Shown here piece after piece: positions 48,367 through 57,481 of a stretch of 64,000 nucleotides of DNA (positions are counted from its first letter, which is position 1; every line of letters begins with the position of its first letter). Under the pieces are notes generated by a model that was not told where the DNA came from, did not search any database, and saw only the letters and a list, made by a program, of their open reading frames with translations. This DNA is from Agarivorans sp. Toyoura001. GTDB taxonomy: Bacteria; Pseudomonadota; Gammaproteobacteria; Enterobacterales; Celerinatantimonadaceae. The translations under genes were made by a program, and so were the position numbers. The stretch lies in assembly GCF_005405585.1 (NCBI RefSeq), contig NZ_BJEQ01000016.1, forward strand, positions 1 through 64,000, written 5' to 3'.

Positions 48367-49767
48367 TTAGTACTCGGCGTTTTTAGGTGCGCGTGGGAAA
48401 GGAATCACGTCGCGGATGTTGGTCATGCCAGTTACGTAAGACACTAAACGTTCAAAACCTAAACCAAAGCCAGCATGTGGAACTGTGCCGTAGCGGCGTA
48501 AGTCGCGGTACCAAGAGTAATCATCTTTGTCTAAGTTCAACTCAAGCAAGCGAGCGTCAAGCACGTCTAAACGCTCTTCACGTTGCGCGCCACCAATGAT
48601 TTCTCCAATACCTGGTGCAAGTACATCCATTGCAGCTACGGTTTTACCATCATCATTAAGGCGCATGTAGAATGCCTTAATGTCTTTAGGATAGTTCTTA
48701 ACAACTACCGGTGCTTTAAAGTGTTCTTCAGCTAAGAAACGCTCGTGCTCAGACGACATATCAATGCCCCATTCAACATCGTATTCAAACTTGCGGCCTG
48801 AATCTTTAAGAATTTGAATGGCGTCTGTGTAATCAACTTGCGCAAAGTCTGCGCTAACAAACTTCTCTAAGCGGCTTATGGCTTCTTTGTTGATACGTTG
48901 AGCGAAGAAGTTCATGTCGTCCATACGTTCTTCAAGCACTGCTTTGAATACATATTTAAGCATGTCTTCGGCTAACTTTGCCGCGTCGTCTAAATCAGCG
49001 AAGGCTACTTCTGGCTCTACCATCCAAAATTCAGCCAAGTGGCGGCTGGTATTGGAGTTTTCGGCGCGGAAGGTTGGGCCAAATGTATATACTTTTGACA
49101 GTGCACAGGCGTATGTTTCAGCGTTCAATTGACCCGATACGGTTAAGAAGGTTTCTTTACCAAAAAAGTCCTGCTGAAAATCAACTTCGCCATTGTCGGC
49201 CATTGGCAGGTTATTCATATCCAAGGTTGATACGCGGAACATTTCGCCTGCGCCTTCCGTATCACTACCGGTGATAATAGGGGTGCTTGCCCAAATGTAA
49301 CCTTGTTCGTGGTAGAAACGGTGAATAGCTTGCGATAAACAGTTACGTACACGGGCTACAGCGCCAATCACGTTAGTGCGCGGGCGCAGGTGAGCGTGTT
49401 CGCGTAAGTATTCAATGCTGTGGCGTTTAGCCGACATTGGGTAGCTATCAGGGTTTTCTACCCAACCAACCACTTCAACATTGTTTGCTTGAATTTCAAA
49501 AGATTGTCCTTGCCCTGGAGATTCAACAACTTCGCCAGTCACGATCACAGAACAACCAGCGGTTAGCTTAAGAACATCATTCTCATAATTGGAAAGGGTA
49601 TTAGGCGCTACGGCTTGCACGGCATCAAAACACGAGCCGTCGTGTACCGCTAAAAATGAAAGACCTGCTTTTGAATCACGACGAGTACGGATCCAACCCT
49701 TGATAGTAACTTGTTGACCAACGCTGAACTTACCGCCCAAAACGTCTGTCACTGAGGAATGCGTCAT
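48367..49767 (-). CDS. asnS: Asparaginyl-tRNA synthetase AsnS
   Basis: AsnS charges tRNA-Asn with asparagine. The 466-residue class IIb enzyme matches E. coli AsnS along its length. The N-terminal OB anticodon-binding domain includes [16 protein letters not shown]. The catalytic core has motif 2 [21 protein letters not shown] and motif 3 [18 protein letters not shown] 49767 ([14 protein letters not shown]) has GGAGCAG upstream and aligns with the family start; the open frame to 49785 does not. Confidence 0.98.
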   Translation of the reverse strand: MTHSSVTDVLGGKFSVGQQVTIKGWIRTRRDSKAGLSFLAVHDGSCFDAVQAVAPNTLSNYENDVLKLTAGCSVIVTGEVVESPGQGQSFEIQANNVEVVGWVENPDSYPMSAKRHSIEYLREHAHLRPRTNVIGAVARVRNCLSQAIHRFYHEQGYIWASTPIITGSDTEGAGEMFRVSTLDMNNLPMADNGEVDFQQDFFGKETFLTVSGQLNAETYACALSKVYTFGPTFRAENSNTSRHLAEFWMVEPEVAFADLDDAAKLAEDMLKYVFKAVLEERMDDMNFFAQRINKEAISRLEKFVSADFAQVDYTDAIQILKDSGRKFEYDVEWGIDMSSEHERFLAEEHFKAPVVVKNYPKDIKAFYMRLNDDGKTVAAMDVLAPGIGEIIGGAQREERLDVLDARLLELNLDKDDYSWYRDLRRYGTVPHAGFGLGFERLVSYVTGMTNIRDVIPFPRAPKNAEY

Positions 49768-49922
49768 AGCAAACAACTGCTCCAATCTGATAGTGCTAAT
49801 ATTGTAAGGGAACCAATGTTACTTCTTGAGGCTAAAGACTCAAGTAAAAATTGATAAAACACAGGAAATCTATAAGTTATGTTAATGAAAAGGACTAACA
49901 ATGGGATTAATTAGGGTAGGAA

Positions 49923-50291
49923 ATGCCACAAAATAGAAAAGAACGAAGAAAAGGCCCCGACGGTTTACAAAAATTGTTTGTGTTGTTCTCGCTACTCGCT
50001 TGGACAATGTTTCTCGGTTCGCTCATCGTTTATCACTATGCTAGACCAGAAATTGCCTATAGCGCCTTTCAGCCATCCGACGGGCAGGGGTATCGAGACC
50101 ATTGGCATGAAGACTTACGCCAAATATTTGTTTATTTGTTGTGGGGCTGCTGTGGAATTACCCTTGGGGGGATTTTTATTAACTGGAGCCGCTCTCGCCG
50201 CAAAACGGACCATTTTAAAATCAATATGGGTTTATTGGCGATGATTGTGATTACTGTGCTGCTTTCTTATTACTTAAAACTGTTCAACTAA
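49923..50291 (+). CDS. Three-segment membrane protein, unknown function
   Basis: This 122-residue protein has a basic N-terminus (MPQNRKERRKGPDG), membrane segments around residues 17-37, 68-86 and 100-118, and a loop rich in aromatic and charged residues between the first two. I recognise no family. A TAGGAA site precedes the ATG. It ends one base before the end of the convergent bioA gene, so there is no room for a separate terminator between them. Confidence 0.65.
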   Translation: MPQNRKERRKGPDGLQKLFVLFSLLAWTMFLGSLIVYHYARPEIAYSAFQPSDGQGYRDHWHEDLRQIFVYLLWGCCGITLGGIFINWSRSRRKTDHFKINMGLLAMIVITVLLSYYLKLFN

Positions 50292-51560
50292 TTAGTCACT
50301 CAGTACTTGGTAAATGGCCGAGCACAGCTTGGCTAATTGAGTGTCGCTAATAGTGTAGGGCGGCATAATGTAAACCAACTTACCAAATGGCCTAATCCAA
50401 ACACCTAATTCAACAAATTTAGCTTGTATACTGGCTAAATCATTAGCGGTTTTGGTTTCAACCACTCCTATCGCGCCTAGTACCCTAACATCAGCGACGG
50501 TGCTTAATTGCCTACATGCGCTTAGTTGTTGTTTAAGTTGTTGCTCAATTTCGGCTACGCGAGCTTGCCAATTACTGTCTAGCAGTAGCTTTATGCTGGC
50601 GTTAGCTACCGCACAAGCTAAAGGATTACCCATAAAGGTGGGACCATGCATAAACACACCAGCTTCGCCGCCACATATTGTATCTGCAACATGTTTCGAG
50701 GTGAGGGTAGCCGCTAAGCTCATATAGCCGCCGGTAAGGCCTTTACCTAAACACAAAATATCTGGGGTAATGTTGGCGTGCTCGCAAGCAAACAGCTTAC
50801 CGGTTCTGCCAAACCCAGTTGCAATCTCATCGGCGATTAATAGCAAACCATAGTGGTCGCATAGGGCTCTTAACTCGCTCAGATACTGTGGATGATAAAT
50901 CCTCATTCCGCCTGCACCTTGAACAACAGGCTCGATAATTACCGCAGCGATGTCTTTATGATGCTTATCCAACATGGTTTTCATGGGGGCGATATCTTGT
51001 TCTTGCCATGGTTCATTAAAACCAATCTGCGGAGCTTCACAGAATAAGTGCTCAGGTAAAAATCCCTGATAAAGTTGATGCATTCCCCCTTGTGGATCAC
51101 ACACCGACATCGCGCCAAAGGTATCGCCGTGATAGCCATTTCGGACAGTGGCAAACTTAGTGCGTTTTTCTCCTTTGGCGTGCCAATATTGCAAAGCCAT
51201 TTTTAAGGCAACTTCTACGGCCACTGATCCTGAATCGCTAATAAAAACTTGTTCTAAATTGCCAGGGCTTAAGGCGACAAGGAGTTTGGCTAAATCTACA
51301 GCAGGTTGGTGGGTTAAGCCACCAAACATTACATGAGACATTTTACTTAGTTGCTCGCTGGCGGCCTTATCAAGTTGCGCAACTTGATAACCGTGAATGC
51401 ACGCCCACCAAGAGGCCATGCCGTCTACCAAGCGTTGACCGTTTTCTAATTCAATCTCACATCCTTCGGCCGATGCCACTGGATAACAAGGAATAGGATT
51501 GATTGAAGAAGTATATGGATGCCAAAGATGTTGTTGGTCGTAATGTAAATCTATGCTCAT
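50292..51560 (-). CDS. bioA: Adenosylmethionine-8-amino-7-oxononanoate aminotransferase BioA
   Basis: BioA makes 7,8-diaminopelargonate from KAPA with S-adenosylmethionine as amino donor, the third-last step of biotin synthesis. The 422-residue fold-type I PLP enzyme has HLWHPYTS near the start, the PLP-aspartate Asp244 (LIADEIATGF) and the PLP-lysine Lys273 (LGKGLTGGYM). It is divergent from bioB with 97 bases between, as in E. coli. Confidence 0.97.
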   Translation of the reverse strand: MSIDLHYDQQHLWHPYTSSINPIPCYPVASAEGCEIELENGQRLVDGMASWWACIHGYQVAQLDKAASEQLSKMSHVMFGGLTHQPAVDLAKLLVALSPGNLEQVFISDSGSVAVEVALKMALQYWHAKGEKRTKFATVRNGYHGDTFGAMSVCDPQGGMHQLYQGFLPEHLFCEAPQIGFNEPWQEQDIAPMKTMLDKHHKDIAAVIIEPVVQGAGGMRIYHPQYLSELRALCDHYGLLLIADEIATGFGRTGKLFACEHANITPDILCLGKGLTGGYMSLAATLTSKHVADTICGGEAGVFMHGPTFMGNPLACAVANASIKLLLDSNWQARVAEIEQQLKQQLSACRQLSTVADVRVLGAIGVVETKTANDLASIQAKFVELGVWIRPFGKLVYIMPPYTISDTQLAKLCSAIYQVLSD

Positions 51561-51657
51561 TTAATAGCCGTTAGTAAAGTAGTTGGTTTTAAAAAGTTGA
51601 CAGCGAGGTGGCTGTGGATAGACTAACGGAATATTTTTTCTAAAGAAAGCTTAACCA
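51561..51657. promoter_or_regulatory. Divergent bioA-bioB control region
   Basis: TTGACA (51597-51602) and TAGACT (51619-51624), 16 bases apart, form a good promoter for bioB. An inverted repeat CCGTTAGT (51568-51575) and ACTAACGG (51622-51629) frames the promoter; its right arm overlaps the -10 box. I do not see the usual BirA operator arms (TTGTAAACC / GGTTTACAA). Confidence 0.5.
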
Positions 51658-52704
51658 ATGACTCAAGCACTCCGCCACGATTGGACCGTACAGGAAGTAA
51701 ACGACTTGTTTGCTTTGCCATTTAATGATTTGTTGTTTCAAGCCCAGTGCGCTCATCGCGCGAACTTTGATCCAAACCAAGTGCAAGTTTCAACGCTACT
51801 TTCTATTAAAACGGGCGCGTGCCCAGAAGACTGTAAATACTGCCCGCAAAGTGCACACCATAAAACCGATTTAAAAACAGAACGCTTACTAGAAGTAGAG
51901 CACGTGTTAAAAGAAGCAGAAAAAGCCAAAGCAAACGGCTCAACCCGTTTTTGTATGGGCGCTGCTTGGAAAAACCCCAAACAACGAGATATGCCTTACC
52001 TAGTAAAGATGGTAGAAGGTGTAAAAGAGATGGGGATGGAAACCTGTATGACTTTAGGCATGTTAGAAAAACAACAAGCCGATGAGTTGGCAGTAGCGGG
52101 CTTAGACTATTACAACCATAACCTTGATACTTCGCGTGAGTACTACCAAGAAATCATTACTACACGGACTTATGATCAGCGTTTAGACACGCTTGATAAC
52201 GTGCGTTCAGCCGGAATGAAAGTATGTTCGGGCGGAATTATGGGCATGGGTGAAACGGCCACAGACCGCAGTGGTTTGTTGGTGCAACTGGCTAATCTGC
52301 CACGTCACCCAGAAAGTGTGCCGATTAACATGTTAGTTAAGGTAAAAGGCACCCTGCTAGAAGATGTTGATGACATGGACCAATTTGAGTTCATTCGTTG
52401 TATTGCCGTTGCTCGCATCATGATGCCTCGTTCACATGTGCGCTTGTCTGCAGGGCGCGAGGAAATGAATGAACAAGTGCAAGCCTTGTGTTTTATGGCC
52501 GGTGCTAATTCAATATTTTATGGTTGTAAACTGCTTACCACACCAAACCCTGACGAAAACCAAGATATGCAGCTATTTAAAAAACTGGGTATCCGCCCAG
52601 AGCCTGCGGCACTTAAAAACGGTACTGAAGAGCAGGAAGAAGCGCTTTATCAAACCTTAGTGAAGCAACAACAGCAAAGCTCCCAGTTTTATGACGCATC
52701 TTAA
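51658..52704 (+). CDS. bioB: Biotin synthase BioB
   Basis: BioB is the radical-SAM enzyme that inserts sulfur into dethiobiotin. The 348-residue product has the 4Fe-4S motif Cys55-x3-Cys59-x2-Cys62 in [16 protein letters not shown], followed by the [10 protein letters not shown] and YNHNLDTS segments that are strongly conserved in the family. It heads bioBFCD and its stop shares one base with the bioF start. Confidence 0.98.
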   Translation: MTQALRHDWTVQEVNDLFALPFNDLLFQAQCAHRANFDPNQVQVSTLLSIKTGACPEDCKYCPQSAHHKTDLKTERLLEVEHVLKEAEKAKANGSTRFCMGAAWKNPKQRDMPYLVKMVEGVKEMGMETCMTLGMLEKQQADELAVAGLDYYNHNLDTSREYYQEIITTRTYDQRLDTLDNVRSAGMKVCSGGIMGMGETATDRSGLLVQLANLPRHPESVPINMLVKVKGTLLEDVDDMDQFEFIRCIAVARIMMPRSHVRLSAGREEMNEQVQALCFMAGANSIFYGCKLLTTPNPDENQDMQLFKKLGIRPEPAALKNGTEEQEEALYQTLVKQQQQSSQFYDAS

Positions 52705-53867
52705 TGGCCTTTGAGTTTGTTAAAGAACAGCTAGTAAGCCGTAAACAGCAACAGTTATTGCGAGCCAGGCGCTGCCAAAGTAGCGCACAGGGCAGGGTTA
52801 TTGACATTGCTAGCGAGCGTTTATTAAATTTTTCTAGTAATGACTATTTGGGTTTGTCTCATCACCCTAAGGTGATTGACGCTTGGAAAAAAGGTGCAGA
52901 AAAGTATGGCGTGGGCAGTGGTGGTTCGCCCTTGGTCACCGGATTCCAAACGCCACATTATGCATTAGAGCAACAACTGTGCGAATGGCAGGGGCGTGCT
53001 GGTGCGTTACTATTCAACAGTGGTTTTTCCGCTAACCAAGCGGTGATCAAATCTTTGTTAAAAAAGGGTGACTTATTAGTTCAGGATAAGCTCAATCATG
53101 CATCGTTGCTTGAAGCGGGTATGCTGTGTGAGGCACAGCAAAAACGCTTCGCTCATAACGATATGGATCAATTGAATCATCGATTGTCTTCTCAAGAAAA
53201 CAACAAGTTAGTGGTCACCGAAGGTGTTTTCAGCATGGACGGTGATCTTTCTCCTTTAAAAGAAATTAGCTCACTGTGTAAACATCACAATGCTTGGTTG
53301 ATGGTAGATGACGCACATGGCGTAGGCTGCCTAAGTGATCAAGGTCGGGGCAGTATTAGTGACGCCAGCTTGCGCGCCGAAGCTGCTCAAATACATATGC
53401 TCACTTTTGGTAAAGCACTGGGCGTATCTGGCGCGGCTGTATTATGTGATGAAGAACTTAAAGATTACTTGGTTAATTTTAGTAAGAGTTATGTGTATTC
53501 CACCGCTATGCCTGCAGCACAAGCTTGTGCGGTAAGTGCTGCTATTGAGGTAGTGCGCACAGAGCCTGAGTTTCAAGCTAAGTTAAAAAATAATATTGGT
53601 TTGTTTAAACGCTTGGCTGAACAACTTGGTTTAACGCTAGCTAATTCTAGTACTGCCATTCAACCCATATTGTTAGGTTCAAGTGAGAAAGCCTTGGCGA
53701 TCAGCCAACAATTACAAGAAAAAGGCTTTTTTGTTAGCGCTATAAGGCCGCCTACAGTCCCCAAAAACACCGCGCGTTTGCGTATTACCTTAAGTAGTCA
53801 CCACTCAACGCAAGACATTAGCGATTTATTGACGGTGTTGGTTGATTTATTAAGCGGTGAAAAATGA
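52704..53867 (+). CDS. bioF: 8-amino-7-oxononanoate synthase BioF
   Basis: BioF condenses pimeloyl-ACP (or CoA) with alanine to KAPA. The 387-residue PLP enzyme has the substrate loop NFSSNDYLGLSHHPKV (42-57), the GSGGSPLVTG motif (71-80), the DDAHGVG motif (202-208) and the PLP-lysine Lys237 in TFGKALG. The start overlaps bioB as TAATG and the end overlaps bioC as ATGA. Confidence 0.97.
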   Translation: MAFEFVKEQLVSRKQQQLLRARRCQSSAQGRVIDIASERLLNFSSNDYLGLSHHPKVIDAWKKGAEKYGVGSGGSPLVTGFQTPHYALEQQLCEWQGRAGALLFNSGFSANQAVIKSLLKKGDLLVQDKLNHASLLEAGMLCEAQQKRFAHNDMDQLNHRLSSQENNKLVVTEGVFSMDGDLSPLKEISSLCKHHNAWLMVDDAHGVGCLSDQGRGSISDASLRAEAAQIHMLTFGKALGVSGAAVLCDEELKDYLVNFSKSYVYSTAMPAAQACAVSAAIEVVRTEPEFQAKLKNNIGLFKRLAEQLGLTLANSSTAIQPILLGSSEKALAISQQLQEKGFFVSAIRPPTVPKNTARLRITLSSHHSTQDISDLLTVLVDLLSGEK

Positions 53868-54640
53868 TTATCGATAAAGAGCAAGTTGCTCGGCACTTTT
53901 CTAAAGCAGTAGATACCTACAATGATTTTGCGGGATTACAACGTGATATTGGCCATCGCTTGTTGCAAGAAGTGCCAAATAAGCACTATCCGCTAGCAAT
54001 GGATCTTGGTTGCGGTACGGGTTTTTTTGCTAAAGCACTGCAAAGTAGCAGTAGTCAGGTCATTGGTATTGATTTGTCCCACGCCATGGCCTCCCAAGCT
54101 AAACGGGTTAACACTGGGATCGCTGCGGTGGTTGCTGATGCAGAGCAACTAAGTTTAGCGAACGATAGCGTAGATTTGGTTTTTTCTAATTTAGCGCTGC
54201 AGTGGTGCAACGATTTAAGTACTGCATTAAGCGAAATTAAGCGCGTTCTAAAACCTGGTGGGGTAGCAGTTTTTTCAACTTTGCTAGACGGAACGTTGTA
54301 TGAACTCAAACAAAGTTGGTCTGAACTTAACCAGTACAGACATGTGAATCACTTTATAAGTGCTGATGACGTCGCAGCTTGTATTCAATTATCGAGATTC
54401 AAGAATTCTCGATTGATATTTGAAACCGAGACGCTTTGGTACCAACAAGCACTAAGTTTACTGGCTGAGTTAAAAGGTATTGGCGCGAATTATGTGATTG
54501 ATGGTAAACCCAATGCCAGTAACGCCACTCAGTTGAAGAAAATGGTGAGCAGCTATAAACAGCAATTTGCTAATCCTGCCAAGGGTAATCGAGTAAGCGC
54601 GACTTACAAGGTGTGTTACGGAGTATTAATTAATGACTAA
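53864..54640 (+). CDS. bioC: Malonyl-ACP O-methyltransferase BioC
   Basis: BioC methylates malonyl-ACP, which lets fatty-acid synthase build the pimeloyl chain. The 258-residue SAM methyltransferase begins with KEQVARHFSKAVDTYNDFAGLQRDIG, as in BioC proteins, and has SAM motif I MDLGCGTGFFAK near residues 46-57 and a post-I motif VIGIDLSHAM. It overlaps bioF by four and bioD by eight bases. The partner esterase BioH or a substitute is not encoded in the operon. Confidence 0.95.
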   Translation: MIIDKEQVARHFSKAVDTYNDFAGLQRDIGHRLLQEVPNKHYPLAMDLGCGTGFFAKALQSSSSQVIGIDLSHAMASQAKRVNTGIAAVVADAEQLSLANDSVDLVFSNLALQWCNDLSTALSEIKRVLKPGGVAVFSTLLDGTLYELKQSWSELNQYRHVNHFISADDVAACIQLSRFKNSRLIFETETLWYQQALSLLAELKGIGANYVIDGKPNASNATQLKKMVSSYKQQFANPAKGNRVSATYKVCYGVLIND

Positions 54641-55328
54641 GGCTATTTTTGTCACTGGCACTGATACAGAAGTAGGTAAAACAGTGGTGAGTTGTGGGCT
54701 TATTAAGGCCTTACAAAAACACTCTTCTGGACTGGTGGTTAATGGCTTTAAGCCGATAGCAGCGGGGGCCGAGCAGAGTGAGCAAGGTTTAGTCAATGAA
54801 GATGGCTTAGCCATTCAAGCAGTATCGTCTTCTTCGCTAAGCTATCAAACCTTCAACCCAGTTGTGTTGGAGCAGGCTATTGCCCCCCATATCGCTGCTC
54901 GGTTTGCCAAAAAACCGATAGACACCCACTTAATGGATAGTGGCTTGAATGAGCTTAAAGCCTTATCTGATTGTGTCGTTGTAGAAGGCGCTGGCGGTTG
55001 GCATGTGCCATTAAACGATAACGCTGGCACCATGTCTCAATGGGTGGCTAATCAACAGCTTCCGGTGTTGTTGGTGGTAGGGGTAAAGCTCGGTTGTTTA
55101 AATCATGCTCTGCTGAGTGTCCAAGCAATTAAAGCCAGTGGCGTGCGCTTGATAGGTTGGGTTGCGAACGTGCTAAACGATGATGAGCAAATCTCTACGC
55201 TTAACATTGAGTATTTACAAGGTGCTATTGAGGCACCATGCGTGGCCACCATTCCTTATAAAACTGACCTCAAGCCTCAATCAATAGAAAAATATTTCAA
55301 TATCAATAAACTTATTGGTGAAATGTAA
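54633..55328 (+). CDS. bioD: Dethiobiotin synthetase BioD
   Basis: BioD closes the ureido ring of dethiobiotin with ATP and carbon dioxide. The 231-residue P-loop protein has the modified Walker A FVTGTDTEVGKTVVSCGL (residues 5-22), the substrate loop NGFKPIAAGAE, and VVEGAGGWHVPLND (about 113-126). It is the last gene of bioBFCD. A weak hairpin follows before htpX. Confidence 0.96.
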   Translation: MTKAIFVTGTDTEVGKTVVSCGLIKALQKHSSGLVVNGFKPIAAGAEQSEQGLVNEDGLAIQAVSSSSLSYQTFNPVVLEQAIAPHIAARFAKKPIDTHLMDSGLNELKALSDCVVVEGAGGWHVPLNDNAGTMSQWVANQQLPVLLVVGVKLGCLNHALLSVQAIKASGVRLIGWVANVLNDDEQISTLNIEYLQGAIEAPCVATIPYKTDLKPQSIEKYFNINKLIGEM

Positions 55329-55371
55329 ATCAAAAAAAGTAGTTGTTAAACCATTGAAAATTGTGAGCTAT

Positions 55372-55398
55372 GCCCAATATTATAGTGGTTGGGCTTTT
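55372..55398 (+). terminator. Weak terminator-like hairpin after bioD
   Basis: GCCCAA (55372-55377) pairs with TTGGGC (55389-55394) over 11 bases and is followed by four T. It lies between the biotin operon and htpX. The stem is short, so some read-through is likely. Confidence 0.45.
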
Positions 55399-55419
55399 CC
55401 ACGTTTTTAGAGGAAGACG

Positions 55420-56292
55420 ATGAAACGTATATTGTTGTTTTTAGGTACTAACTTAGCAGTAGTTTTAGTGCTAGGTATAGTGATGAACATAGTATTCTCT
55501 GCTTTGGGTATTTCTACTCAAAGTATTGGTGGGCTATTAGTATTTTGTGCCATTTTTGGTTTTGGTGGCTCAATTATTTCCTTACTTATATCTAAGTGGA
55601 TGGCTAAGCGTTCTACTGGCGCTCAAGTCATTACCACGCCAAGAAACGAAATAGAGTCTTGGTTAGTTAACACTGTAGCCAAGCAAGCAAAAGCTGCCGG
55701 TATTGGCATGCCTGAAGTGGCCATTTACCACGCTCCAGATATGAACGCTTTTGCTACAGGTGCTAAACGCGATGCAGCTTTGGTGGCAGTAAGTACAGGT
55801 CTATTAGAAAATATGAACCGTGATGAAATAGAAGCGGTTCTGGCTCATGAAGTGAGTCATATTGCTAACGGTGACATGGTTACCCTTACCTTAATTCAAG
55901 GTGTAGTGAATACCTTTGTGATGTTCTTCGCCCGAATTATTGCCAATCTCATTAGCTCATCAATGAGTAACAACAATGAAAATGGCCAAGGTATGGGTAC
56001 TTTAGCCTATATTGCTACTGTGTTTGTGTTAGAAATGGTATTTGGTATTTTAGCTAGCATTATTGTTATGTGGTTTTCTCGTCAGCGAGAGTATCGGGCA
56101 GATGAAGGCTCGGCTAAGTTAGTTGGTAAAGAGAAAATGATTAACGCCTTACAGCGTTTAGGCGGAAGTCGAGAGCCCGAGATGGAAGGTTCAATGATGG
56201 CGTTTGGTATTAATGGTAAACGCGCAATGAGCGAACTGTTTTTAAGCCACCCTCCACTTGAAAAACGTATTGCTGCTTTGAAAGCGAGATAA
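55420..56292 (+). CDS. htpX: Membrane protease HtpX
   Basis: HtpX is an inner-membrane zinc metalloprotease for quality control of membrane proteins. The 290-residue M48 protein has two N-terminal membrane helices (residues 4-24 and 36-58), the zinc motif H143-E-V-S-H147 in [14 protein letters not shown], two further hydrophobic segments, and the third ligand region [12 protein letters not shown]. An AGAGGAAG ribosome site precedes the ATG. In E. coli it is controlled by CpxR, but I do not see a clear CpxR box here. Confidence 0.97.
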   Translation: MKRILLFLGTNLAVVLVLGIVMNIVFSALGISTQSIGGLLVFCAIFGFGGSIISLLISKWMAKRSTGAQVITTPRNEIESWLVNTVAKQAKAAGIGMPEVAIYHAPDMNAFATGAKRDAALVAVSTGLLENMNRDEIEAVLAHEVSHIANGDMVTLTLIQGVVNTFVMFFARIIANLISSSMSNNNENGQGMGTLAYIATVFVLEMVFGILASIIVMWFSRQREYRADEGSAKLVGKEKMINALQRLGGSREPEMEGSMMAFGINGKRAMSELFLSHPPLEKRIAALKAR

Positions 56293-56321
56293 GCCTCTGC
56301 AGGAAGACCGTAAACTTTAGT

Positions 56322-56349
56322 AAAAGTGCCGTTTTAACGGCACTTTTTT
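56322..56349 (+). terminator. Terminator of htpX
   Basis: AAAAGTGCCGTT pairs exactly with AACGGCACTTTT over a two-base loop, followed by further T. A strong rho-independent terminator. Confidence 0.9.
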
Positions 56350-56503
56350 GATCTTAAGCTTAATTTTTGAGCGTAAACATTTAAGTTTGTAATATCAGCG
56401 TAAATTTTTACACTGTTCGCTTTCTTTTTAGGCTAAGCGCAAGCAGAATGGTTGCATCAGTTTTGGTTGTGTACTCAGGACGAGTTAAGCACTACGCAGG
56501 GAT

Positions 56504-57481
56504 ATGAAACTTTCGCTTTTATTAAATAGTTATTTCAAACAAGGGCTGTTATTTGTACTCGGCTACTTGTTGGTTGCTTGTCAAAATCAAACCCAACAAC
56601 TTCGTGTTGCAGTATCGCCGTGGTTGGGTTTCGAACCCATTTACCTGTCTAAACAACTGGCTTATCCCGGTTCAGACGAGTATCAAGTTAATGAACTCAC
56701 CACTCCAAGTCATGTAATGCATGCTTTAAAAAGTGCACAAGTAGATGCTGCATTTTTAAGCCTCACTGAAGTGATTAGCCTTTTAGCTGAACGTGTAGAT
56801 TTAACTGTGGTTGCGGTAATTGATCGCAGCGTAGGCGGGGATGCCTTAGTCACTCAACAGCCTATTAACGACATAACTCAACTTAAGGGTAAACGCATCG
56901 GCTATGAAAGCCTATCGGTAGCCTCTCTAGTGATGGACGATTGGCTAAAAGATACTGACGTAAATGCCGATGATTTTGTTCTCGTTGAAGCAAAGCTGGA
57001 TGAGCAATTAGGCTTGTTCCGCCGAGGTGAAATAAGTGCAGTAATGACCTCTGGACCCATACAAAGCCGCTTAGTAGACAATTTATCGGCCAATGTCCTT
57101 TATCAAAGTGCCGCTCAGGGCCAACCTTACTATCGTGTGTTAGTTGTAAGAACGGCGGTATTACAAAATAAACGCCAACAGGTTTCAAAACTGCTGACTA
57201 ATTTCTATGCTGCAAATAATTGGCTAGAAGAGCACTCTCGAGAAGGGTTTAAATTAATTGCTAAACGCACTCAGTTATATAGCAAAGAAGTAAGGCAAGC
57301 CTACAGCAAGATTCAAGTGCTTAACGCTCAACAAAGTATCGCCTTGTTTTCTAGCAAATTTATCTTAGGGCATGCCCAAGAAAAAGCGCAACGAATGGCT
57401 GAGCTAGAATTAATTCATCGAGCCCCTGATTTGTCTCGTAACTTCAACAGTCAGTGGTTGATGGAGTTAACCGGTGTTTAA
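56504..57481 (+). CDS. Substrate-binding lipoprotein (SsuA/THI5-NMT1 type) coupled to a c-di-GMP protein
   Basis: The 325-residue protein has a lipoprotein-type signal ending LLVACQ, with Cys near residue 26 as the lipid site. The mature part is a periplasmic binding protein of the nitrate/sulfonate/thiamine-precursor class: LRVAVSPWLGFEPIYLSKQL at the start, VDAAFLSLTEVISL, and LKGKRIGYESLSVASLVMDDWL. No ABC permease or ATPase gene is near. Its stop overlaps the GGDEF-EAL gene by eight bases. I infer that it works as a ligand sensor for that protein and not for transport. The ligand is unknown. Confidence 0.85.
   Translation: MKLSLLLNSYFKQGLLFVLGYLLVACQNQTQQLRVAVSPWLGFEPIYLSKQLAYPGSDEYQVNELTTPSHVMHALKSAQVDAAFLSLTEVISLLAERVDLTVVAVIDRSVGGDALVTQQPINDITQLKGKRIGYESLSVASLVMDDWLKDTDVNADDFVLVEAKLDEQLGLFRRGEISAVMTSGPIQSRLVDNLSANVLYQSAAQGQPYYRVLVVRTAVLQNKRQQVSKLLTNFYAANNWLEEHSREGFKLIAKRTQLYSKEVRQAYSKIQVLNAQQSIALFSSKFILGHAQEKAQRMAELELIHRAPDLSRNFNSQWLMELTGV

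Noticed and set aside
51561-51657. BirA operator between bioA and bioB
   Set aside because: I looked for TTGTAAACC and GGTTTACAA arms and near variants and did not find a convincing pair.
55329-55419. CpxR box upstream of htpX
   Set aside because: GTAAA-like pieces occur, but not in the direct-repeat spacing required.
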